Assembly: GCA_030680855.1 (NCBI GenBank)
Contig: JAUXUN010000055.1
Span: forward strand, 1 to 64,000
Origin: Aestuariivirga sp.
Lineage (GTDB): Bacteria > Pseudomonadota > Alphaproteobacteria > Rhizobiales > Aestuariivirgaceae
Direction: 5' to 3'
DNA length: 64,000 nt
A program made the position numbers and the translations under genes. The number at the start of each line of letters is the position of its first letter. Within the stretch, counting starts at the first letter, position 1. Under the pieces are notes generated by a model, which saw only the letters and a list, made by a program, of their open reading frames with translations, did no database searches and was not told the DNA's origin. Positions 56,575 to 64,000 of this stretch are shown here, piece by piece.

Positions 56575-57519
56575 ATGGAAATCAAAGCCGCAATCTGCCA
56601 AAGACCGCCCGTGCTGCTCGACAAAACGGCGTCGATAGCGGCGGCACTGGCCATGATCGCGGAAGCGGCAGGCCAAGGCGCGAAACTGATGACATTTCCC
56701 GAGGCATTCCTGCCGGGCTACCCAACCTGGATATGGCGTCTGCGCCCCGGAGGCGACATGGCGCTGGGAAACGAGATTCATCGCCAGTTGCAACGCAACG
56801 CAATCGACATCGCATCCGGCGACCTCGATCCGCTTCGCGACGGAGCCGCCAAACACGGCATGGTCGTTGTCATGGGAATGCATGAGCTCGATAGCGCATT
56901 CAGCGGCTCAACGCTTTTCAACACCGTGGTGGTGATCGGCGATGATGGCACAATTCTGAACAAGCACCGCAAGCTGATGCCCACGAACCCGGAGCGGATG
57001 GTTTGGGGGGCGGGCGACGCAAGCGGCTTGCGCGTCGTGGACACGAAGTTCGGCCGCCTCGGCTGCCTGTTATGCTGGGAAAATTACATGCCGCTCGCCC
57101 GCTATGCGCTTTATGCGCAGCAAATGGACATTCTGGTGGCGGTTACCTGGGATTGCGGTGACCTGTGGACCGCCAGCATGCGGCACATCGCCAAAGAGGG
57201 TGGCTGCTGGGTCCTGTCATCGGCAACGGCCCTGCAGGGATTGGATATTCCAGCCTCATTCCCGGGCCGCGGCCAGCTCTTCAAGGACGCGGAATGGATC
57301 AATCCGGGCGATGCCATCGCCGTCAAACCCGGCGGCACTCTCGCTGCCGGGCCTCTGCATCAGGAGAAGTCGATCCTCTATGTCACGGTTGATGCGGACT
57401 CGGCCCGCGCCGCGCGCAAGTCGCTGGACGTTGCGGGCCACTACTCCCGTCCGGACGTTTTCCGGTTGAACGTCGACCGGCGGAAAAAACCGCCGGCCAT
57501 GTTCCGCGATTCCGATTAG
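56575..57519 (+). CDS. nitrilase / carbon-nitrogen hydrolase
   Basis: TFPEAFLPGYP, KHRKLMPTNPERMVWGAGD, GCLLCWENYMPLAR catalytic Cys. Confidence 0.92.
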   Translation: MEIKAAICQRPPVLLDKTASIAAALAMIAEAAGQGAKLMTFPEAFLPGYPTWIWRLRPGGDMALGNEIHRQLQRNAIDIASGDLDPLRDGAAKHGMVVVMGMHELDSAFSGSTLFNTVVVIGDDGTILNKHRKLMPTNPERMVWGAGDASGLRVVDTKFGRLGCLLCWENYMPLARYALYAQQMDILVAVTWDCGDLWTASMRHIAKEGGCWVLSSATALQGLDIPASFPGRGQLFKDAEWINPGDAIAVKPGGTLAAGPLHQEKSILYVTVDADSARAARKSLDVAGHYSRPDVFRLNVDRRKKPPAMFRDSD

Positions 57520-57555
57520 CGCCCCCTGCCCCCGTCATCGTTGCGGACTCCGCGT

Positions 57556-58437
57556 TCATCCCGGGTTGCGGGCCGTGACCTTCCAGGAGCTTGAATCCAT
57601 GATGATCCCGTTCGGGCGCTGGAACCTGGCGAGTTCCACCCTGAGTGCGGCGGCAATCTCTGCGTGACGTTTTTCAGCCAGCTCGCCAGCCTCACGGTAA
57701 ACTTCCCCCGCCGGGCCGATCGCGAGCTGAAAGGCAACCGCATCATCAACGTCGTTGCCCACGAACAGCTCAGCGTCGACCTGTTCAAACTGGATGTCCC
57801 TGTAGCCGGCGATTTCAAGCTGCCTGGTGACCAGGCCCGTGTCCGCCATGGAGAATGGGCCGGGACCGCAGGTCGCGGCATTCTCACCGGGCGGCGGCAG
57901 GAATTTCAATACGACATCCTTTGCGTGCCCGAGCCAGGGGTTATCTTCGATGCCGCGCCAGACCACCATGGTCATGACGCCGCCAGGCTTGAGCGTGGCG
58001 CGCATGTTGCGCAGGCCCGCCACCGGGTTCTCGAAGAACTGCGTGCCAAAACGCGAGAAGCAGAAATCATGGACCGGCTTGAAAGGATAGGACTGCACGT
58101 CGGCTTCCAGAAAAGTGACATTGGAAATGCCCGCGGCCGCTGCGTCCTGCCGCCCGTAGGCGAGGAACCCGTCACAGCAATCAACCGCAAGGACAGATCC
58201 ATTGGGCCCCACCAAACGGGCAAGCTGGATCGCGGTGTCTCCGAAGCCGCAGCCGGCGTCAACAACCTTGTCGCCCTCACGCACCTCGAGCGAGGGGAAG
58301 ACCTTGGCGCTGTGCAGGGTCAAGCCATCCACAAGAATGTGTTTCCAGCGGACGAACTTGGGAACAAGGATGGTATTCCAGAAATCGACATACTCATTCC
58401 TCGGTTCAACCGCGGCTTCCACATTACTCATCTTCAT
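57556..58437 (-). CDS. class I SAM-dependent methyltransferase
   Basis: DKVVDAGCGFGDTAIQLARLVGPNGSVLAVDCCDGFL. Confidence 0.9.
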   Translation of the reverse strand: MKMSNVEAAVEPRNEYVDFWNTILVPKFVRWKHILVDGLTLHSAKVFPSLEVREGDKVVDAGCGFGDTAIQLARLVGPNGSVLAVDCCDGFLAYGRQDAAAAGISNVTFLEADVQSYPFKPVHDFCFSRFGTQFFENPVAGLRNMRATLKPGGVMTMVVWRGIEDNPWLGHAKDVVLKFLPPPGENAATCGPGPFSMADTGLVTRQLEIAGYRDIQFEQVDAELFVGNDVDDAVAFQLAIGPAGEVYREAGELAEKRHAEIAAALRVELARFQRPNGIIMDSSSWKVTARNPG

Positions 58438-58452
58438 CTCCTCAAATCGGGC

Positions 58453-58887
58453 CTATTCGGCCATTAGAACGCCAGAGCCGCCCATTTCCCTCGGCACATC
58501 CTTCTGCTTGGGCAGGCCGTCCTTCATGGGCAGCACGGTTTCCTGGTAATTGACATGCACGCCGGGCTTGAACGTCACGGACGGAATGACCGCGGCATAG
58601 ACATCAACCAGCTTCCAGTGCGGATGGTCGGTGAAAAGATGTCCGCCGCATGTCTTGCACCACTTTCTGAGGCTCCTGTCGGTCCGGTGGTGGACCTCGA
58701 TGTTGGCCGCTCCCTTGGTGACTTTGAGCGCCTCGGGCGCCCAAAGCGTGAAGGCGTTGACGGGACCTGCCGACCATTCGCGGCAGGAACTGCAGTGGCA
58801 GTAGCCCATCGCCGCCGGTTCGCCGGTTACGGTGAATTCAACCGCGCCGCAGAAGCACTTCCCTTTGTTGGCATTTGCATTGGTCAT
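58453..58887 (-). CDS. GFA family glutathione-dependent formaldehyde-activating-like protein
   Basis: GKCFCGAVEFTVTGEPAAMGYCHCSSCREWSAGPVNAFTLW, KWCKTCGGHLFTDHP. Confidence 0.92.
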   Translation of the reverse strand: MTNANANKGKCFCGAVEFTVTGEPAAMGYCHCSSCREWSAGPVNAFTLWAPEALKVTKGAANIEVHHRTDRSLRKWCKTCGGHLFTDHPHWKLVDVYAAVIPSVTFKPGVHVNYQETVLPMKDGLPKQKDVPREMGGSGVLMAE

Positions 58888-58904
58888 CTTGGTTTCCCTT
58901 TCGA

Positions 58905-59115
58905 AGTTACGTTAAGGCGGACGCCGGCTGCCGCCCGTGACCATCACGGGCGCTTCGTCCGGGTTCGCTGGCACTATGCGCGGTGGCCGTCATTGGCCTT
59001 GGCGCCGGTTCGGCGGTACTATGCAGCACCGACAACCGATGGCGCTCAACTAGGCGAAGGCAGTTCCGGGATGAATGACCGTGCCGCCGAATATCCTGAC
59101 TGATCATCCAGCTTT
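58905..59115. repeat. ~200 bp dispersed repeat copy 2
   Basis: Aligns with 33345-33555; stem GCCCGTGA-cca-TCACGGGC. Confidence 0.8.
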
Positions 59116-59334
59116 CCTTTGATGAAGGGACCGGCTGGAAATCCTGTCGATGTCGGAGCGCGAGATTCCAATGTCCTTGAGCATATAGTCATCCAGCCTG
59201 CCGAGCGCCGTTCGGGTTCTGCGCCGCTCGATGGCTGCTGCGATTTCCGCGCACAGCGCAGCAACAGCTATCGCAAATGCGCGGAGGAACCTGGAACTGC
59301 CGTGCAGAAAAATTGAAATGGTCCTGGATGACAT
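59104..59334 (-). CDS. DUF1127 small protein
   Basis: ALGRLDDYMLKDIGISRSDIDRISSR. Confidence 0.8.
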   Translation of the reverse strand: MSSRTISIFLHGSSRFLRAFAIAVAALCAEIAAAIERRRTRTALGRLDDYMLKDIGISRSDIDRISSRSLHQRKAG

Positions 59335-59408
59335 GTTTAACTCCAAATGGTGAGTGACCGGGCCCGGAGCCCGGTCACGAGAATTCATAGCGTGGTTGGG
59401 GAACCGCG

Positions 59409-59669
59409 CTATTTTACTTGCGGTTTCGAAACGCTCCAGTTTCCGCCTTTGCTTTCTTCAGAATTCTTCATCATGCGTTCGAAGTTGGTCAAAGGTTTTG
59501 CGCGCTTGATGACTGCCAGGGCATGGGTCTTCGTGCCGGCGTTCTTCAACTGCGTTGAATACTTGCCGAAGTACGTATCCGAGTCACGCAGGTCATAGCC
59601 GTTCTGGGAGGCAAGCGATGACGTCGAGATGGCAGCGAGGGCGAAAAGGGAAAGTGAGAGTTTCTTCAA
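59409..59669 (-). CDS. small secreted 'DSDTYFGKYS' peptide, paralog C
   Basis: TTG start; KKLSLSLFALAAISTSSLASQNGYDLRDSDTYFGKYSTQLK...ALAVIKRAKPLTNFERMMK. Confidence 0.75.
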   Translation of the reverse strand: MKKLSLSLFALAAISTSSLASQNGYDLRDSDTYFGKYSTQLKNAGTKTHALAVIKRAKPLTNFERMMKNSEESKGGNWSVSKPQVK

Positions 59670-59847
59670 GATAGTATCCTTTTGAGTTTTATATGTTCGC
59701 AAGAGCCGCACCGTTCATGGCGGGGACCTTCGAAACGTGATTGGTTAAAGTGAAATGTCAGGACCGGGGGCAATACTTCCGGTTCGGGCAATGCTCTTGC
59801 AGGGCTAAAAAGTCATTTGTGTCTCCGATTTCATGGGCGTTACATAT

Positions 59848-60161
59848 TCAGTTGGGGACTTTCTTGAGGACGCCTCCGCCGCTGCCATCGCTCGACTTCG
59901 GGCGCATGATCACTCCGCCAGTTGTGTCTACGGGATTGTCTCTCAGTGAGCAGACACCCGTGCAGGCAGTGCTCGCACCGCCGTCAGGGACGCATTCAAA
60001 CTGATAGTCTTTGTTGAGTTTTACGTAACACTTACCAGCACTGCTGCAACCACATGATTGGCTTGGCCAGTTGCTTCCTAGGTTCTGCGCGGCCAGCGCG
60101 CTGGGGATGAAGGCTGCAGAGAGGGCGATCATTGCGATCGATGCGAGAATTCTACGGTTCA
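59848..60161 (-). CDS. secreted Cys-rich hypothetical protein
   Basis: Signal peptide MNRRILASIAMIALSAAFIPSALA; SCGCSSAGKCYVKLNKDYQFECVPDGGASTACTGVCS. Confidence 0.6.
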
Positions 60162-60214
60162 TAAGAAATTTCCTTTGATCAATTTTGGGTTTTGGATTGT
60201 AAATCATATCAATT

Positions 60215-60300
60215 CTGTCATCCCGGCGTACGCTGGGACCCAGACTCTCAGTCATCCCGCGCGAGTAAAGTCTGGGCCCCGACTTGCGTCGGGGTGACAG
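60215..60300. repeat. intergenic palindromic repeat element
   Basis: CTGTCATCCCGGCG...GGGACCCAGACT...AGTCTGGGCCCC...CGGGGTGACAG nested inverted repeats. Confidence 0.75.
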
Positions 60301-60347
60301 AGTTTGAAAGGCGTTCGCTGGATGACAGAGAGTGGGGTTGCTATCCC

Positions 60348-61505
60348 TTAAAAGATTTTATCAACCGGCAAGCCAAGCGCCATGGCGCCGGCGTATTCCG
60401 CCTGCTGGCCGGGCTGCATGGGATGATAGCGCGCGCCCTGGATATCGCGGAAGCGGCGCTCCAGTCCCTGGCTGCGGTAGAAGCCAGCGCCACCTGCCGA
60501 TTCCATGGCAAGCTCAACGGCACGGATGGCGTGGGCCGCCACGAGCCTGCGCCCCATCATTACCTGGTTGATGCTTTCGGCTCCGGGCGTATTCTGCGCC
60601 ACCACATCCAGCATGTAGCTGTGGGCAACGCGGGCGCCGAGCAGTTCAGAGTCCATTTGGCCGACGAGCTGCAGGATGTGGTGGTCGTTCCGGCGTTTCT
60701 TCGCCAGCTTCACGGCGATGTCGCGGGCGCTTTCGGCAACGCCGAGATAGACGCTGTAGATCAGCGGAATGGCGAAGGTCCCGATGATATGAAACAGCGG
60801 GTGCCATTCGCCGGCCTTGCGCTTGAGGGCGACAGCCGCTTCCGGCACCACATGGCCCTCGATGATGACATCATGGGAGGCGGTGCCACGCATGCCAAGG
60901 GTTTTCCACACGGGATCGATGCGCAGGTTTGGCGAATTCATGGGGATGCCGAAATGCAGAACCATGGGCTCCGCGCCCTCTTCTTCCAGGACAGCGGTGG
61001 TCATGAAGATGCTGCCGGCGGGAACGCCCGACGAAAACACCTTGCGCGCGGTGATCTTGTAGCCGCCTTCGACGCGCTCGGCCTTGCCGGCGCCTGCCAC
61101 CCAATCGGAGCCGCCGCTGGTTGACAGGAAGATTTTTTCAGCGGCGATGCGCTTCAGTAGGGGTTCCACCGCCGCGACCTTCTGGTGGCTCCAGCGCCAG
61201 GACGGCACCGTGACAAGATGGGTGTGCATGGCGAAGGCCAAGGCAGTCGAACTGCAATGATGCGCCAGGGTGCGCAACATTCCGGCCAGTTCATGGATGT
61301 TTGCCCCGCCGCCGCCGAGTTCGGCTGGAACGGCAGCTTCCACGAGCCCCGAGGTTTTCAGCGCGGCATAGTTGTCGGCCACGAAGCTATCGGATTCATC
61401 GGCAAGTTCGGCCCTTGCGGCAAAATCCTTTCCCAGCGCTTCAGCCCGGGCGGCGAGGCCGGGGGATTCGGATTTCTTCGGTTTCAGTTTGGTAACGGCG
61501 CTCAT
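60348..61505 (-). CDS. acyl-CoA dehydrogenase family protein
   Basis: ELGGGGANIHELAGMLRTLAHHCSSTALAFAMHTHLV, GGYKITARKVFSSG, GMRGTASHDVIIEGHVVPE. Confidence 0.9.
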   Translation of the reverse strand: MSAVTKLKPKKSESPGLAARAEALGKDFAARAELADESDSFVADNYAALKTSGLVEAAVPAELGGGGANIHELAGMLRTLAHHCSSTALAFAMHTHLVTVPSWRWSHQKVAAVEPLLKRIAAEKIFLSTSGGSDWVAGAGKAERVEGGYKITARKVFSSGVPAGSIFMTTAVLEEEGAEPMVLHFGIPMNSPNLRIDPVWKTLGMRGTASHDVIIEGHVVPEAAVALKRKAGEWHPLFHIIGTFAIPLIYSVYLGVAESARDIAVKLAKKRRNDHHILQLVGQMDSELLGARVAHSYMLDVVAQNTPGAESINQVMMGRRLVAAHAIRAVELAMESAGGAGFYRSQGLERRFRDIQGARYHPMQPGQQAEYAGAMALGLPVDKIF

Positions 61506-61720
61506 GGCGGTCTCCTTGTACGTTTTTTGATGGCCTTATCGTGCCTGTTAGGCGGCTTTGCCTCTAGTCCCGAAACTGTACTGAGAGGCCAGATTGTCGA
61601 TTACCGGTGACGTCGGCTGGTACAGTTTTTGTACTATCCTTACGCAACCCGGTGTGTTAAAAGTGGCACCTACAACATTTATAGATGTATGTGCAACATT
61701 TATTTTTTGTGGAGACTACG

Positions 61721-62416
61721 ATGTCCGAACACGGCAGTTATGGCCAGTTTTGCCCGGTTGCGATGGCGGCGGAAATCTTCTGTTCACGCTGGACGCCGCT
61801 GATCCTGCGCGAAATGTTTTGCGGCACACGGCGTTTCAATGACCTGCGGCGCGGGGTTCCCCGCATGTCTCCAACGCTCTTGTCCAAGCGGCTGGTCGAA
61901 ATGCGCGAGGCCGGAATCATTGAGGAAGTGGCGGGCAAGGGCGGCAAGGAATACCAGCTCACCGCGGCAGGCGAGGATTTGAAGCCCATCGTCATGGCGC
62001 TCGGCTTCTGGGGCCAGCGCTGGGTTGAGTCCAAGCTGTCGCTCAAAAACCTCGATCCCTCGCTTCTGATGTGGGACATGCGGCGCTGGCTTGATCCCAA
62101 GCCGCTGCCGAAAAAACGCTGCACCATCGCCTTCTATTTTCCGGAAGTTGAGAAATCCCGGCAGAAATTCTGGCTGGTCGTTGAACCCGACGGCAAGGTG
62201 GACCTGTGCAGCACCGACCCGGGATTCGACGTGGACCTTTTTGTTTCAGGTTCGCTGCGCGCCATGACGGCCATCTGGATGGGGGTCACAACAGTGAAGA
62301 AAGAGGTGGACTGCGGGGCGTTGGATATCCAGGGTGACAAGACAATTGCCAGCGCCATGCAGTACTGGCTCGGCCTCAGCCCCTTCGCCAAGGAGAAAAG
62401 CCGCCTGGCGGCGTGA
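61721..62416 (+). CDS. HxlR family transcriptional regulator
   Basis: CPVAMAAEIFCSRWTPLILREMFCGTRRFNDLRRGVPRMSPTLLSKRLVEM. Confidence 0.9.
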   Translation: MSEHGSYGQFCPVAMAAEIFCSRWTPLILREMFCGTRRFNDLRRGVPRMSPTLLSKRLVEMREAGIIEEVAGKGGKEYQLTAAGEDLKPIVMALGFWGQRWVESKLSLKNLDPSLLMWDMRRWLDPKPLPKKRCTIAFYFPEVEKSRQKFWLVVEPDGKVDLCSTDPGFDVDLFVSGSLRAMTAIWMGVTTVKKEVDCGALDIQGDKTIASAMQYWLGLSPFAKEKSRLAA

Positions 62417-62495
62417 GGTTCAGTTTCAGAGTCTTGATCCAGATCAATGACGAACTCACGCGCCTGGTGCCCATTGGCAGCAAGGGGCAGGACTC

Positions 62496-62699
62496 ATGCG
62501 CATTCCGATCAATCCGGGCTATCATTACTGCAAGAATGCCAAGCGGAATGTGTCGCTGGATCAAACCGAGGGGCAATGCCGCGAGCGCCACAACTGCGCC
62601 GATGGCCCCTGCCCGCTCGAGTCTGAGTTCAAGGAGGGCCGGTTTTCGAAGGCTCTTGCCCTGCTGATGCCGAGGTTCGGCCGTGATCCGGATTCCTGA
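62496..62699 (+). CDS. small Cys-containing hypothetical protein
   Basis: MRIPINPGYHYCKNAKRNVSLDQTEGQCRERHNCADGPCPLESEF; four Cys. Confidence 0.55.
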   Translation: MRIPINPGYHYCKNAKRNVSLDQTEGQCRERHNCADGPCPLESEFKEGRFSKALALLMPRFGRDPDS

Positions 62700-62768
62700 T
62701 CGGCCCCGCCTATAGGCCCATAGGCTGGCGCAATTGGCTAAAACCTGGGGTTTCTGCCATAATGGCGT

Positions 62769-63260
62769 ATGCGCGGAAAACACACCCTTATCGACGTTCG
62801 CGTCACAAAACCTGATGCAGCCAGTGTCATAGCCTCGCGTTATGACAATAAGCCTGACGCATTGCTCGAAATCCTGCATGATCTGCAGCATGAGGTAGGC
62901 CATGTGCCGGAGGCGGCCCTGCCGGTTCTGGCCAAGGCGCTGAACATTTCGCGCGCCGAAGTGCATGGCGTGGTGAGTTTTTACCATGAATTCCGGCGCA
63001 AGCCGGCGGGCCGCCACGTGGTGAAGGTCTGCCGGGCGGAAGCCTGCCAATCGATGAAGGGCAATGAGCTGGCGGAGGCAGCGCAGAAAAGCTTGAAAGT
63101 GAAATTCGGTGAGACCACATCTGATGGGGCCATCACTTTGGAGGCGGTCTATTGCCTCGGGCTGTGCGCCACGTCGCCTTCCCTGCTGGTGGATGAGCGC
63201 CCAATGGGCCGGATGACGCCGCAAAAGTTTGAAGCGCTGGTCAAGGAACTGGCCTCATGA
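62769..63260 (+). CDS. fdsG: NAD-dependent formate dehydrogenase gamma subunit (NuoE-like)
   Basis: LHDLQHEVGHVPEAALPVLAKALNISRAEVHGVVSFYHEFR, VCRAEACQSM, VYCLGLCATSP 2Fe-2S motif; followed by NuoF-like gene. Confidence 0.85.
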   Translation: MRGKHTLIDVRVTKPDAASVIASRYDNKPDALLEILHDLQHEVGHVPEAALPVLAKALNISRAEVHGVVSFYHEFRRKPAGRHVVKVCRAEACQSMKGNELAEAAQKSLKVKFGETTSDGAITLEAVYCLGLCATSPSLLVDERPMGRMTPQKFEALVKELAS

Positions 63261-64000
63261 TCAAGGTTTATGTACCAAAGGATTCCGCCGCCCGCGCCGT
63301 TGGCGCCGATGAGGTGGCTGACGCCATCGTGGCTGAAGCTGCGGCCCGGAAAATTGATGTAAAAATTATCCGCAATGGTTCGCGCGGGCTTTTGTGGCTT
63401 GAGCCCTTTGTTGAAGTTGAAACAGCGAAGGGCCGCGTGGCATTCGCTCCAGTTGAAGCGGGCGACGTAAAGAGTCTGTTCGATTCAAAGTTCCATGAGG
63501 GCGGCAAGCACAAGCTGTCTCTTGGCCTTACCGAAGAGCTGCCCTATCTCAAAAATCAAGAACGCCTCACCTTTGCGCGCTGCGGCATTACCGATCCGCT
63601 TTCGCTTGACGATTATATTTCGCATGGCGGATTTGTTGGCCTGAAGAAGGCCCTCACCATGAAGGGCGCGGAGATCGTTGCCGAAGTCACCACGTCCGGA
63701 TTGCGCGGCCGTGGTGGCGCGGGCTTTCCTACGGGCATCAAGTGGAAAACCGTGCATGATGCCAAGGCGGAGCAGAAATATGTGTGCTGCAACGCCGACG
63801 AGGGCGACAGCGGCACCTTCGCCGACCGCATGGTGATGGAGGGCGATCCCTTCATGCTGATCGAAGGCATGACCATTGCCGGCATTGCGGTAGGCGCCAA
63901 CAAGGGCTTCATCTATATCCGCTCGGAATATCCCGATGCGATCCGCGTCATGAAGGATGCGATCCGCATCGCCACGACGGCAAAGTGGCTGGGGCAAAAC
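63257..64000 (+). CDS. fdsB: NAD-dependent formate dehydrogenase beta subunit (NuoF-like), 3' truncated by window end
   Basis: MIKVYVPKDSAARAVGADEV..., TSGLRGRGGAGFPTGIKW, CCNADEGDSGTFADRMVMEGDPF. Confidence 0.88.
   Translation, partial: MIKVYVPKDSAARAVGADEVADAIVAEAAARKIDVKIIRNGSRGLLWLEPFVEVETAKGRVAFAPVEAGDVKSLFDSKFHEGGKHKLSLGLTEELPYLKNQERLTFARCGITDPLSLDDYISHGGFVGLKKALTMKGAEIVAEVTTSGLRGRGGAGFPTGIKWKTVHDAKAEQKYVCCNADEGDSGTFADRMVMEGDPFMLIEGMTIAGIAVGANKGFIYIRSEYPDAIRVMKDAIRIATTAKWLGQN

Noticed and set aside
1-64000. CRISPR array, rRNA operon, IS transposase
   Set aside because: No regularly spaced short repeats, rRNA signatures, or transposase/integrase ORFs were seen.

Overview
This window looks like an alphaproteobacterial (Rhizobiales-like) chromosomal segment, read from sequence and the ORF track only. 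Core-like blocks include a molybdopterin oxidoreductase, a TRAP transporter, hflK-hflC, a bufferin-type operon (DUF2282, DUF692/MNIO, DUF2063, DoxX), an ECF sigma factor with an NrsF-like anti-sigma factor, a MASE1 histidine kinase with its response regulator, a 2-aminoethylphosphonate transport/degradation operon, an SLC13 permease, an acyl-CoA dehydrogenase, and the start of an NAD-dependent formate dehydrogenase operon. Accessory content includes an orphan GTA-like TerS-TerL pair plus a second TerS paralog, a GNAT toxin-antitoxin-like pair, AbiEi/AbiEii, an Mrr-like nuclease with a membrane partner, an S24 repressor, a DUF2190 protein and a sucrose-phosphate synthase/fructosidase cassette. 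The main observation is that many accessory cassettes are bracketed by about 60-250 bp direct repeats that are partial copies of neighbouring genes (lysR 5' end three times, araC 3' end, an S24 repressor 5' region, a small secreted-protein gene, and a noncoding 130 bp repeat). Other findings: a duplicated ~118 bp promoter region with GTAAC-N16-CGAA signatures links the ECF locus to the bufferin operon; three paralogous 'DSDTYFGKYS' secreted peptides, two of them linked to DUF1127 genes; and an HtrA-like protease split by a single in-frame amber codon.
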